NCBI GenBank assembly: GCA_905215935.1
Contig: CAJMRY010000010.1
Location: forward strand, 1 to 46,939
Reading direction: 5' to 3'
DNA from: an uncultured bacterium
Lineage (GTDB): Bacteria; Bacillota; Clostridia; TANB77; CAG-508
Length of the DNA: 46,939 bases
Shown here: positions 8,508 through 18,453 of the stretch, in pieces
How positions within the stretch are numbered: position 1 is the first letter of the stretch
Layout: each line of letters starts with the position of its first letter
Made by a program: the position numbers and the translations under genes
Notes under the pieces: generated by a model
Seen by the model: only the letters and a program-made list of their open reading frames with translations
What the model was told of the DNA's origin: nothing
Database searches by the model: none

Positions 8508-11500
8508 CTAATTTTTTATAGTTTGGTCATCTAAAATCTCATCTGTATTATTTTCATTTAATATTGCTTTTTTCTCTTTATCTTGTTGTTCTAAATTGTC
8601 TTTTGCAACAGTTATTAACAGTTTTAATCTGTTAGTTTGATTTGCTTCACTAGCACCAGGATCATAATCTATAGGAGATATATTTGCATTTGGATATTTA
8701 TTTCTAATTGTTTTTATAACTCCTTTTCCTACTACATGATTTGGTAGACACGCAAATGGTTGAATACATACGATATTTGGAATATCATTTTCTATATATT
8801 CTATCATTTCAGCAGTCAAAAACCATCCTTCGCCAGTTTGATTACCAATTGATAAAATGTCTTTTACTTTATCCTCTAATTCCCAAATATCACATGGTAA
8901 TAAATATCCTTTTTTTGAATTAGATAAAGCTATACGCGAGTCCTTTTCTAAGATATCAATTAATTTTATTGCGGTTTTAAATAGTTTTGCTTTAACCTTA
9001 TCTGTCTTTATTAGCTGATTAAATGTAATTTTATGTGTAGCAATAAATTTAACAAATCCCATGAAATCTGGTAAAACTACTTCAGCACCTTCTTCTTCTA
9101 ATTTATTAACAACAAAGTTATTACCAAAAGGATGATATTTTATTAAAACTTCACCAACGATTCCTACTTTAGGCTTTTTAATAGAAGTATCTAATTCAAT
9201 TTTTTCAAAATCATTTACCATATCATAAATACTTTGCTTAAATTGTTTTAAAGAAGATTTTTCTAATAGCCTTTTACATTTATTCATCCATTCATCATAT
9301 AATTTTTCTGTTTCTCCTTTATTTACTTCATATGCTCTATTTTTTGTTAATAGTTTTTGAAGTAAATCTGCATACACAACCATTTTTAGTAACCTTTCTA
9401 CTAAAGGTAGTGTTATTTTAAATCCAGGCATTTTTTCCATTCCTACAACATTAAATGAAATAACAGGTACATTTTCAAATCCAGCATCTTTTAATGCTTT
9501 TCTTATAAAGCCAATATAGTTTGTTGCTCTACATCCACCACCAGTTTGTGACATTATTAAAGCGGTTTTATTAATATCATACTTTCCAGATTGAAGAGCT
9601 TCAATAAATTGTCCTGTAGTTAATATAGAAGGATAACATGCATCATTATTTACATATTTTAGACCAGTTTCAACAGTATGGTCTGTACACTTACTTAGAA
9701 GTTCTACTTTATATCCAGAAGATTTTACAGCAGATTCTAATAATTCAAAATGTATAGGAGCCATTTGTGGTATTAAGATAGTATAGTCCTTTTTCATATC
9801 TTTAGTAAATAAGACTTTATTACATTCATAATTTCCAGATGTTTTTTCTACTAATTTTAGAGATTCTCTTTTTTTCATACTAGCAAATAGTGAGCGAATA
9901 CGAATTCTTACTGCTCCCAAATTATTTATTTCATCTATTTTTATTAGTGTATACATTTTACCGAAACTAGATAATATTTCTTCTACTTGATCTGTAGTTA
10001 CTGCATCTACACCACAACCAAAAGAATTAAGTTGTACTAATTCCAAATTGTCGTGTTTTCCAACAAAATCTGCAGAGGCATATAATCTTGCATGAAAAGC
10101 CCATTGATCGACAACTCTTAAAGGTCTTTTAGCTTCACTTAAATGAGAGATACTATCTTCTGTTAATACACACAAACCTAAAGAAGTAATTAATGTGTCA
10201 ATTCCATGATTTACTTCAGGATCTGTATGATAAGGGCGACCTGCAAGTACTATACCATGTAAATTATTTTCATCAATATATTTTAGAGTTTCTTCACCTT
10301 TTCTTCTAATGTCACTTTTGAAGTTCTGATATTCTTCTTCAGCTTTCTTAGCAGCAATTAATAATTCCTTTTTAGTAAAATTGTATTTGCTAAATTCTGG
10401 TAGATCTAAAATTGTTTGTGCTAGTTTTTTTGCATCAAAAGGTAAGAATGGATTGATAAATTTTATATTTTTTTCTTTCAATTCTTCTACATTATTTTTT
10501 AGTACCTCTGAATAAGAAATAACAATAGGACAGTTATAGTGATTATCAGCTTTTTCATATTCTTTTCTAGAATACGGTACACAAGGATAAAATATTGTCT
10601 CTATTCCAGAGTTTATTAAACTTACAATATGACCATGAGATAGCTTAGCTGGGAAACATACTGACTCAGATGGCATTGATTCTATACCTTTTTCATATGT
10701 TGATCTATTACTATTTTCAGATAATATTACTCTGAATCCTAAACTAGTTAAAAATGTAAACCAAAATGGATAATCTTCATACATATTTAAAACTCTAGGG
10801 ATACCAATAGTTCCTCGTTTAGCTTTGTCTATAGGTAATGGTTCATAATTAAATAATCTATCATATTTATATTTTATTAGATTTGGTAAATTGGTATTAG
10901 AGGTGATAACTCCTGCCCCTTTTTCACAACGGTTTCCAGATATATATTTGCTTCCATTACTAAATTTATTTATAGTTAATAAACAATGGTTTTCACAACC
11001 TTTACAACGTACATGAGATGTAGTAATTTCTAACTTGTCTAAGTCTTCTGTTTTAGAAATTGTAGACATATATTCCATATCAAGATTTGCTTCATATTGT
11101 TCTTTTGCAAGTAAAGCGACTCCATATGCTCCCATTAGACCAGAAATATCAGGTCTTATAACATCTTTACCTACAATTAATTCAAATGCACGTAGTACAG
11201 CATCATTATAAAAAGTACCACCTTGAACAACAATATGGTCTCCAAGCGTTTCGGTATCTCTTACTTTCATTACTTTTTGTATAGCATTTTTTATTACTGA
11301 ATATGAAAGACCAGCAGATATATCTCCAACTGAATACCCCTCTTTTTGAGCTTGTTTAATTTTTGAATTCATAAATACAGTACATCTAGAACCTAAGTCT
11401 ACAGGTTTTCTAGAGTTAATAGCAGATTTTACAAAGTCGTCTATAGAAAGATTTAGACTTTTAGCAAAAGTTTCTATAAAAGATCCACAACCAGATGAAC

Positions 11501-12835
11501 AAGCTTCATTTAATAAGATATTGTCTATAGCTCCATTTTTCATTTTAATATATTTCATGTCTTGTCCACCAATATCTACTATACTTGTAACGTTTGGCAT
11601 AAATTTCTTAGCGGCAGTATAATGAGCTATTGTTTCTATTTCATTTAAGTCGATATTTAAAGCTGTTTGTATTAATTTTTCACCATATCCAGTAACTCCA
11701 CTATAACGAATTTTAGCAGTATCAGGTAAACAAGAATATAATTGTTTTAAGAAATTTATAACACTATTTAATGGATTTCCTTCATTACTTCCATATAGAG
11801 AGTATAATAAAGTTCCGATCTGAATCAATTACTACTAGTTTTGTTGTAGTTGAACCAGCATCAATACCAATAAAACAATCTCCACTAAAATCCTTTAAAT
11901 CTTTTTTTTCTACAGCATGTTCATTATGTCTTTTCTTAAATTCTTCGTAATCAGCATCTATAGAAAATAATGGCTTTAAAGGTTTGGTTGTATCATCATG
12001 TGAAATACGTAAAACTTCTATTTTACTTTTTAATTTTTCTATAGAAATAGGTTCTTGATTTAGGGAATCAAGAGCGGCACCTTTTGCAACTAATAAATGA
12101 GCTTCTTCTGGAATAATTATTTCATCATCAGTTAAGTGTAAAGTTTCTATAAATCTATTACGTAATTCTGATAAATAGTTTAGTGGACCACCCAAGAATG
12201 CAACATTCCCACGGATAGGTCTACCACAAGCAAGTCCACTTATAGTCTGGTTTACAACTGCTTGGAAAATAGAAGCTGCAATATCTTCTTTTGCTGCTCC
12301 TTCATTTAAAAGTGGTTGTATATCTGTTTTAGCAAATACTCCGGCAACGTGAAGCAATTGGATAAATCATATTATGTTTTTTAGATAGTTCGTTAAGACC
12401 AGAGGCATCTGTATGTAATAATGAAGCCATTTGATCTATAAATGCACCAGTACCGCCAGCACATGTTCCATTCATACGTTGTTCAATTGAATTATCAAAA
12501 TATATAATTTTTGCATCTTCTCCGCCAAGTTCTATAACTACATCTGTTTGTGGAATATATTTTTCTACAGATCTTTTACAAGATACAACTTCTTGTATAA
12601 ATGGTAAATTTAAGAAATTAGCAGCCGACATTGCTCCAGAACCTGTTAATGCAATTGTAAATAAATTATTAGGATAAGAGACTAGTAATTTTTCAAGAAC
12701 ATTACAGACTGTATTTTTTGTATCCGAAAAATGTCTTTGATATTCTCTGTATATAATATTTAAATTATCGTCCATTACAATTATTTTTACTGTTGTAGAA
12801 CCTACATCTAGTCCTACATGTAATACTTCATTCAT
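8508..12835 (-). CDS. Acyl-CoA dehydratase activase-related protein (BcrAD/BadFG x2, DUF2229), needs two +1 shifts
   Basis: Removing one base at each of two CGGA sites gives one protein of 1441 residues. The order is: first activase domain (VGLDVGSTT near residue 6; GTCAGGTGAF cluster loop), second activase domain (GIDAGSTTTK near 325; EACSSGCGSF loop), a cysteine motif CKGCENHC, a DUF2229-like region and a HgdB/C-like C-terminal region with several conserved cysteines. The family resembles 2-hydroxyacyl-CoA dehydratase activators, which use ATP to drive electron transfer through Fe-S clusters; the role of the long fused forms is unclear. The single 4.3-kb gene has its own promoter and terminator. 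Apart from the two sites the frame is open and conserved throughout, which argues against decay. Confidence 0.88.
11814..11817 (-). other. CGGA +1 recoding site 2 in the activase-related gene
   Basis: On the coding strand the zero-frame codon after GAT is CGG (11817 to 11815). Skipping a base gives GGA, so VVIDSD is followed by glycine 340 and TLLYSLYGSNEGNPL, as expected for the domain's second strand pair. Confidence 0.85.
12340..12343 (-). other. CGGA +1 recoding site 1 in the activase-related gene
   Basis: Zero-frame codon 165 is CGG after TGC; the frame would end four codons later. Skipping a base gives SRCG-VFAKTDIQPL, the standard activase-domain sequence with glycine at 165. Confidence 0.85.
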
Positions 12836-12876
12836 ATTAAGATCTCCTTTATGTCTAAAATTATAATCTAGCTATA

Positions 12877-12905
12877 ATTTTATATGTAAATGTACATTTT
12901 GTCAA
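12877..12905 (-). promoter_or_regulatory. Promoter of the activase-related gene with palindrome in the spacer
   Basis: Minus-strand TTGACA (12905-12900), a 17-base spacer and TAAAAT (12882-12877). The spacer holds the perfect 12-base palindrome AAATGTACATTT (12888-12899), a candidate operator. The rest of 12906-13289 holds no recognisable gene. Confidence 0.7.
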
Positions 12906-13289
12906 ACGTTTAAAGAGCTTAAATTATGGAAAAAATGTGAAATTTTTGTTATTTTTTATAGTAAAGATTTATATTGCACAATACATTTTTGAAATGAGAA
13001 TGTGTAAATATGTATAATTGATGATTGATTTAAATTTATGAATATATTAATTATTAGAATGTTATTATGTATTTTTAAAGAAGATATGAATTATATGGCA
13101 AAACTTATATTAAGGTTGATTAGCAATGTTTACAAGATAAACGAAAATTAAGTAATTATATTATTAATGTTAGAAAATGTAGAAAATAATACATATGTAT
13201 ATTTATATAATAAAAAACATGTCTTAAATAATTGTTCTAAAATAAACTTGTCTATAATATTATTAAATAAAAAAGATGGAGGAGATAAT

Positions 13290-13844
13290 ATGAAAAACAA
13301 AAAAACAATGGTAATTATTATAATTATTTTATGTGTATTGCTACTAGGATTTATAAGTATATTCTTTGTAAAAGACAAGAAAGAAGAGGTGATAGAAATA
13401 TTACCAGAAGAGGAAATTTCTGATGAGCAATTAAGAAAGACTATGATTTCATTATATTATGAAAATAAAGAAACAAAAAAATTAATGCCAGAGGCAAGAC
13501 TAGTAGATGTAAAGTTATTAATAAATGAGCCATATAAATTGTTAATTGATTTATTAATAGAAGAACCTAAAAACAGTAGTTTAAGAACTGTTATTCCAAA
13601 AAATGTAACTGTAAATAAGATAGAGTTAAATTCAGATGTATTGTATATAGATTTCTCAAAAGAATTTATAGAAAATCATGAAGGAGGTCTAGAGAATGAA
13701 ACAAATACCATATATTCTATTGTAAATACATTAACGGAATTAACAGAGGTAAATGGAATCAAAATATTAATAGATAATAAGGAAAATATGTCTTTTAAAG
13801 ATGAATATATAAAATTTGATAAAGTATTTACAAAAGAAGAGTAA
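13290..13844 (+). CDS. GerMN-domain membrane-anchored protein
   Basis: The 184-residue product starts at ATG 13290 after GGAGGAG; a longer frame from 13167 has no ribosome binding site. An N-terminal transmembrane helix (about 7-28) is followed by an acidic linker and one GerMN domain (about 50-175, containing LRTVIPKNVTVNKI and YIDFSKEF). GerMN proteins act at the spore or cell envelope; GerM of Bacillus has two such domains. The exact role is not known. It is a monocistronic unit between divergent and convergent neighbours. Confidence 0.75.
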   Translation: MKNKKTMVIIIIILCVLLLGFISIFFVKDKKEEVIEILPEEEISDEQLRKTMISLYYENKETKKLMPEARLVDVKLLINEPYKLLIDLLIEEPKNSSLRTVIPKNVTVNKIELNSDVLYIDFSKEFIENHEGGLENETNTIYSIVNTLTELTEVNGIKILIDNKENMSFKDEYIKFDKVFTKEE

Positions 13845-14006
13845 TTATTTTAGAAATTTATATAAATTAATATATTTTAGAGCATGTTTAACATTACATA
13901 AAAAATGTTCTACTTCAAAAAGAGAATTCAAAGTGTTCTCTTTTTTTTGAATAAAGTCTATTTTGTGTTTGATATTTTTTTTATTGTTTTTCTCTTTATT
14001 ATCCAT
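13845..14006 (-). CDS. Small basic hypothetical protein
   Basis: A 53-residue frame beginning MDNKEKNNKK, with AAGGTG seven bases upstream of the ATG at 14006. It is rich in Lys/Asn at the N-terminus and ends in a helix with FLCNVKHALKYI. I do not recognise the family. It abuts the stop of the GerMN gene on the other strand and is divergent from the TrmN6-like gene. Support is the ribosome binding site and the plausible composition only. Confidence 0.45.
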   Translation of the reverse strand: MDNKEKNNKKNIKHKIDFIQKKENTLNSLFEVEHFLCNVKHALKYINLYKFLK

Positions 14007-14081
14007 ATATTTACACCTTCTTTTATTGTTAACTAATTTAATATATGATATAATATGCAAAAATGTTAAAGGAAGTTACAT

Positions 14082-14823
14082 ATGGAACTAAAAGAAAATG
14101 AAAGAATTGACGACTTAGGAATAAGTAATTATAAAATAATACAAAATAAAGATGGATTTTGTTTTGGAATTGACAGTGTATTATTATCAGATTTTGCTAG
14201 AAATATAAAAAAAGAAAGCCAAGTTATAGATTTAGGAACACGGAACAGGAATAATTTCTATTTTATTATGTGCTAAAACAAATTTAGCTGAAATAATTGG
14301 TGTAGAGATACAAGAAGAAGTTTATGAAATGGCTAAAAGAAGTATATCTTTAAATAAATTAGAAAATAAGTTCAAAATAATAAATAGTAATGTAAAAGAT
14401 ATAGATAAGATTTTAGAATGTAATTATTTTGATGTGGTTGTAACTAATCCTCCATATAAAAAAATGCAAACAGGGAAGATAAACGGAAATGAAAGAAAGT
14501 TAATTTCCAGACATGAAGTTAAGGCAGAATTAGATGATTTTATTAAAATCAGTAGTAAAATGTTGAAAAGTAAAGGTGAATTTTATATGGTACATAGACC
14601 AGATAGGATGGTTGATATAATAGAAAGTCTGAGAAAACATAAATTAGAGCCTAAAGAATTAAGATTTGTCCATCCTAATAAAGATAAAGAACCTAATATG
14701 ATTCTAATAAAAGCAGTGAAAAATGCAAAGCCATTTTTAAAAATTATGAAACCTTTATATGTTTATAATGTAGATGGTTCATATACAGATGAAATATTAA
14801 GGATTTATAATAAAGATAAATAA
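14082..14823 (+). CDS. tRNA1(Val) (adenine(37)-N6)-methyltransferase-like (TrmN6/YfiC), needs one +1 shift
   Basis: With one skipped base the product has 246 residues, the normal length. The zero frame reads 53 codons ending in VIDLGT, hits CGG at 14241-14243 and ends 11 codons later. The shifted frame gives glycine 54 and completes motif I, DLGTGTGIISILL, then EIIGVEIQEE and the catalytic NPPY (122-125) for adenine N6 methylation. The N-terminal NYKIIQNKDGFCFGIDSVLLSDFA is typical of the family. Motif I glycine is almost invariant in such enzymes, so the residue made at the shift is clearly glycine. The gene is upstream of rsmI, a common clostridial order. Confidence 0.9.
14241..14244 (+). 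other. CGGA +1 recoding site in the TrmN6-like gene
   Basis: Zero-frame codon 54 is CGG after ACA. Reading GGA (14242-14244) places the invariant glycine of the SAM-binding loop. Confidence 0.88.
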
Positions 14824-14825
14824 TA

Positions 14826-14973
14826 GTGAAGATTAAAGAATTATTATATAAACAATATGATTCTATTTTAATATATAAACGATTATGATAATTTAACGTT
14901 GGATAATTTATATAAGACAATTTTATATACAATAAATTCGAAAAAGTATATAAAAAGTAATAATAAAAGATAA
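14826..14973 (+). other. Possible remnant small frame with a one-base offset
   Basis: A GTG at 14826 opens 18 codons (VKIKELLYKQYDSILIYK), then CGA TTA TGA. One base later the sequence reads DYDNLTLDNLYKTILYTI and ends at 14973, giving 48 protein-like residues together. There is no clear ribosome binding site and no family is recognised. The zero-frame codon at the break is CGA, which is normal arginine in other genes, so this is more likely decay or chance than the CGG phenomenon. Confidence 0.25.
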
Positions 14974-15039
14974 TGATAAAAATTTAAAATTTGAAGATAT
15001 ATAAACATAATCTTCAAGCGTTAAGACAGGAGAGAAAAA

Positions 15040-15855
15040 ATGAGTGGAAATTTATATTTAGTTGCGACTCCAATTGGAAATTTAGAAGATATTACATTAA
15101 GAGCTATAAAAGTATTAAAAGATGTAGATATTATAGCTGCTGAAGATACAAGACATACTTTAAAATTATTAAATCATTTAGAAATAAAAAAGCCATTAAT
15201 TAGTTATCATAGACATAATGAAGAAATAAAAACGACAGTTTTAATTGATAAATTATTAGAAGGAAGCAATATAGCTTTAGTAACAGATGCTGGAACACCT
15301 GCTATTTCAGATCCAGGAGAAGAAATTGTTAAAAAAGCAATAGAGAATGATATAAAAATAATACCAATACCTGGTGCATGTGCATTAATTAATGCATTAA
15401 TTGTTTCAGGGTTTTGTACAAAACAATTTTCGTTTTATGGATTCTTACCTATTAATAAAAAGAATAGGAAAGAAAAATTTGATGAGTTAATAAAAGAAAA
15501 AAATACTATTATTTTATATGAGGCACCTCATAAACTAATAAATACACTTAAGGATATATTAAAATATTTAGGAAATGTAAATATTGTTCTAGCAAAAGAG
15601 ATAACAAAAATACATGAATCATTTATAAGAGGAAGAATAAAGGATATTATTGATAATACGGAAAATGTAAAAGGTGAATTTATAATTATAATAGAGCCCA
15701 CTATGGTAAAAATCGAATATTCAGATGATGAATTAAGTATAGATGAATTATATATGAAATATAAAAAACAGGGGCTTGAAAAAAAGGACATAATAAAAAA
15801 AATTGCAAAGGATAAAGGTGTTAACAAAAACGAAATATATAAACAGTTTATATAA
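15040..15855 (+). CDS. rsmI: 16S rRNA (cytidine(1402)-2'-O)-methyltransferase RsmI
   Basis: The 271-residue tetrapyrrole-methylase-fold enzyme 2'-O-methylates C1402 of 16S rRNA. Marks are LYLVATPIGNLEDITLRA at the N-terminus, AEDTRHTLKLL, LVTDAGTPAISDPG, IPIPGACA and the C-terminal helical extension. ATG after AGGAGAG. Its convergent neighbour is an AbrB-type gene, with a shared terminator between them. Confidence 0.96.
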   Translation: MSGNLYLVATPIGNLEDITLRAIKVLKDVDIIAAEDTRHTLKLLNHLEIKKPLISYHRHNEEIKTTVLIDKLLEGSNIALVTDAGTPAISDPGEEIVKKAIENDIKIIPIPGACALINALIVSGFCTKQFSFYGFLPINKKNRKEKFDELIKEKNTIILYEAPHKLINTLKDILKYLGNVNIVLAKEITKIHESFIRGRIKDIIDNTENVKGEFIIIIEPTMVKIEYSDDELSIDELYMKYKKQGLEKKDIIKKIAKDKGVNKNEIYKQFI

Positions 15856-15867
15856 CTTATAAAAATA

Positions 15868-15904
15868 AAAATGGAATGATGTTTTATATTTATCATTCCA
15901 TTTT
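15868..15904. terminator. Bidirectional terminator between rsmI and the abrB-like gene
   Basis: A 13-bp stem (15868-15880 with 15892-15904) has A-runs on the left and T-runs on the right, so it can serve both convergent genes. Confidence 0.85.
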
Positions 15905-15908
15905 TTAT

Positions 15909-16163
15909 TTATTCTTTAGAGTTTAAATCAGATAATTGTTTAGCACATTTATTACAAATTAATTTACCTTTATAATCGATTAGTTTTTTTGTATTTCCAC
16001 AGAATATACAATTTTGTTCATATTTTTTTAATATAATTGAAGAACCATCTACATATATTTCAATAGGATCTTTTTCTGAAATATTAAATTTATTTCTTAA
16101 TTCGATAGGAATAACAACTCTACCTAATTCATCTACTCTTCTAACTATTCCTGTTGACTTCAT
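15909..16163 (-). CDS. AbrB/SpoVT-family transition-state regulator with C-terminal CxxC pairs
   Basis: The 84-residue protein begins with the AbrB swapped-hairpin DNA-binding domain (STGIVRRVDELGRVVIPIELR, 3-23). The tail carries CIFC and CNKC, a likely zinc-binding ribbon, as in many clostridial AbrB proteins. AbrB proteins repress stationary-phase and sporulation genes during growth. AAGGAGG precedes the ATG and a good promoter lies upstream. Which target genes it controls cannot be read from the window. Confidence 0.92.
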   Translation of the reverse strand: MKSTGIVRRVDELGRVVIPIELRNKFNISEKDPIEIYVDGSSIILKKYEQNCIFCGNTKKLIDYKGKLICNKCAKQLSDLNSKE

Positions 16164-16211
16164 GTCATAACCTCCTTAAAACTACATTTTTCGACAAATT
16201 TTTATATTGAT

Positions 16212-16240
16212 ATTATATCACAATGCTTAGAAAAAGGCAA
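16212..16240 (-). promoter_or_regulatory. Promoter of the abrB-like gene
   Basis: Minus-strand TTGCCT (16240-16235), a 17-base spacer and a perfect TATAAT (16217-16212). The remaining 16241-16569 stretch is AT-rich; I saw no gene or clear sporulation sigma site in it. Confidence 0.65.
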
Positions 16241-16569
16241 TATGAAACAAAAATTTTTTACTTTTTCTGGAATTTTTTGGTTACGATTGATTGTTTATTT
16301 AAAGGTACTTATTAGCTACATAATTGACACTTTAAATAAAAAAGATATGGTTTGCAATTATTTTTTTATTATTAGTTAAATTTCAATTCTAAGTTACACA
16401 AAAATTTCTTATCAAAAAGTGTATTACTAATTATAGTGGATAATTTAAAATTCAATTATTAGTATCTGAGAGATAACATTTAATAGAATAATTAAAAATA
16501 TAATTACTATATAGAATAATATTACAAATAATAGAATATCATTAAATAAAATGAGAGGGATGATGTGAT

Positions 16570-17145
16570 ATGCTAAATATATTATGGCCAATTTTTATTA
16601 TTATATCTTTTATATATGCAATATTTTCTGGAAATGTTCAAGGAGTTAATAAATCTATTTTTGATTCTGCAGGTAGTGCAGTTGAATTGTCTATTACTTT
16701 TTTAGGAACAATGTGTCTTTGGAATGGAATAATGAAAATTGTTCAAGAGACAAGTCTTATGAGTAAACTCACCAAGTTATTAAAGCCTATTATAAGATTT
16801 CTATTTCCTGAACTAAAAAAAGATAGTACAGCAAAAAATGAAATATCGATGAATATTATTGCAAATGTTTTAGGTCTTGGTAATGCGGCTACACCACTTG
16901 GAATTAGAGCAATGAATGAATTACAAAAAGAAAATGCAAAAAAAGATACATTATCTAATTCCATGATAATGTTTATTGTATTAAATACTGCATCATTACA
17001 GTTAATTCCAACTACTGTTATAGCAATAAGAACTTCACTTGAATCAGAAAATCCCAGCTCTATCATAGTTCCTGTATGGATTGTTACTATATTAGCGGCA
17101 ATAACAGCTATTGTAGTAACAAAAAAATTAATGAAAAGATTTTGA
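16570..17145 (+). CDS. spmA: Spore maturation protein SpmA
   Basis: The 191-residue polytopic membrane protein has nucleoside-recognition (Gate) domain features, including SAVELSITFLGTMCLWNGIMKI and NVLGLGNAATPLGIRAMNELQ. SpmA and SpmB are needed for full dehydration of the spore core. It ends 15 bases before spmB, and the pair forms an operon. The ATG at 16570 has a weak AGAGGGATG-type site upstream. The length is normal. Confidence 0.93.
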   Translation: MLNILWPIFIIISFIYAIFSGNVQGVNKSIFDSAGSAVELSITFLGTMCLWNGIMKIVQETSLMSKLTKLLKPIIRFLFPELKKDSTAKNEISMNIIANVLGLGNAATPLGIRAMNELQKENAKKDTLSNSMIMFIVLNTASLQLIPTTVIAIRTSLESENPSSIIVPVWIVTILAAITAIVVTKKLMKRF

Positions 17146-17160
17146 TGGGAGTGATAAGAA

Positions 17161-17689
17161 TTGAATTTAATTAACTATATATCTAGTGCTGCAGTTCCAA
17201 TTGTAATATTAATTATTGTATTAATAGGAGTATCTGAGAAGAAAAAGGTATATGATATTTTTGTAGAAGGAGCAAAAGAAGGAATACAAATAGTTTTTAA
17301 TATATTTCCTACATTACTTGGATTATTTGTAGCAATTGGAGTTTTAAGAAGTTCTGGGATATTAACATTAATTATAAATTTTATTGAACCTGTTACAAGT
17401 TTAGCGAATATACCAAGTGAGGTAATGCCACTTGCTATACTAAGACCTATTTCTGGTAGTGCATCTATGGCAGTTGCAACTGATATAATGAATAGTTATG
17501 GGGTGGATAGTAAGATACGGTTTGATTGCTTCTACAATAATGGGATCAACTGAAACAACGTTCTATACAATTGCAGTATATACAAGTTGTATAAAGATAA
17601 AAAAGATAAGATTTGTACTAATAGCTGCATTGACTGCTGATTTAATTGGAATGATTGCGTCTGTAGTAATTTGGGGAATTATGTCGTGA
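17161..17689 (+). CDS. spmB: Spore maturation protein SpmB, needs one +1 shift at CGGT
   Basis: With one skipped base the product is 175 residues, the usual SpmB size. The zero frame gives 119 residues through PISGSASMAVATDIMNSYG and VDSKI, then CGG at 17518-17520, and stops at 17551. The shifted frame gives glycine 120 followed by LIASTIMGSTETTFYTIAVY, the family's most conserved block, and the final membrane helix. SpmB works with SpmA in spore core dehydration. It starts at TTG 17161 with GGGAGTG upstream. This site uses CGGT rather than CGGA. Confidence 0.92.
17518..17521 (+). other. CGGT +1 recoding site in spmB
   Basis: Zero-frame codon 120 is CGG after ATA. Reading GGT (17519-17521) restores LIASTIMGSTETTF. 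Confidence 0.87.
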
Positions 17690-17697
17690 AGTTTTTC

Positions 17698-17756
17698 TTG
17701 ACTTTCTTAAAAAAAGATTGTAATATGTATTTACAGTTTTTTTCTAAGGAAGTCAA
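17698..17756 (+). terminator. Terminator after spmAB
   Basis: A near-perfect 20-base stem (17698-17717 with 17737-17756), with a T-rich tail, begins nine bases after the spmB stop. Its position supports the long spmB frame as the true gene end. Confidence 0.7.
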
Positions 17757-17875
17757 ATATGTTTTTTAAATTCTTACTATTTTTTTCTATGTATTTTATC
17801 ATAAGAAAAATTATTCTAAAAATTATATCTAAATTTCTCGAAAAGAAAAAAATTAAATAATTACTGTTTTTAATT

Positions 17876-17945
17876 TTGTAGAGGAAAAAATAATATCTTT
17901 TTCGTGCCCCCGAAATTTAAATAATTAAAAGCTTTTCCTCTACAA
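17876..17945. other. Hairpin with GC-rich loop downstream of rlmH
   Basis: A perfect 13-bp stem (17876-17888 with 17933-17945) encloses 44 bases. Inside it lies a small GC island with a nested TTCG/CGAA stem around a run of five Cs (about 17901-17914). It sits just past the rlmH stop on the minus strand, so it may be that gene's terminator or a small structured RNA. Confidence 0.5.
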
Positions 17946-17960
17946 TACAATATATATAAA

Positions 17961-18443
17961 TTATCTATGATATGTTTCCCCATTTAATATTTTAAAAGAT
18001 CTAAATAATTGTTCTAATAAAAAAATTCTAATTAATTGGTGTGGAAATGTCATTTTAGAAAAACAAATTTTTTCATTACAAATATTTAATAATTCTGAAC
18101 TAATACCTAATGTACCACCAATAATAAATGTAATATTACTTTTTAGATTAGTAGATATATCATTTATATGATTTGCAAATTCTTCAGAAGAATATTGTTT
18201 ACCTTTTAAATCTAAAGCAACTATATAACTATCTTTAGGTAGGTTAGAGATTATATTATTGCATTCTTTTTCTTTTATAGATGCAATTATTTTATCATTT
18301 ATTTTTAAAGGTACTTTTTCATCAGGTAGTTCAATTATTTTTAAGTTACAATATTTTGATAGTCTTTTACTATATTCATTAAAAGAATCTTTAAAGAAAG
18401 TTTCTTTAATTTTACCAATACAAATAATATTAATATGTAGCAT
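17961..18443 (-). CDS. rlmH: 23S rRNA (pseudouridine(1915)-N(3))-methyltransferase RlmH
   Basis: The 160-residue SPOUT methyltransferase modifies pseudouridine 1915 of 23S rRNA. The C-terminal knot region is intact: FIIGGTLGISSEL, then KMTFPHQLIRIFLLEQLFRSFKI and the ending GETYHR. The N-terminal INIICIGKIKETFFKD matches the family. It starts ten bases after the WalJ-like gene, so the two are cotranscribed, the classic Firmicutes order. Confidence 0.96.
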   Translation of the reverse strand: MLHINIICIGKIKETFFKDSFNEYSKRLSKYCNLKIIELPDEKVPLKINDKIIASIKEKECNNIISNLPKDSYIVALDLKGKQYSSEEFANHINDISTNLKSNITFIIGGTLGISSELLNICNEKICFSKMTFPHQLIRIFLLEQLFRSFKILNGETYHR

Positions 18444-18453
18444 TTGTTATCTC

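Noticed and set aside
13167..13289. Upstream extension of the GerMN protein
   Set aside because: No ribosome binding site; the inner ATG has GGAGGAG and is followed directly by the membrane helix.
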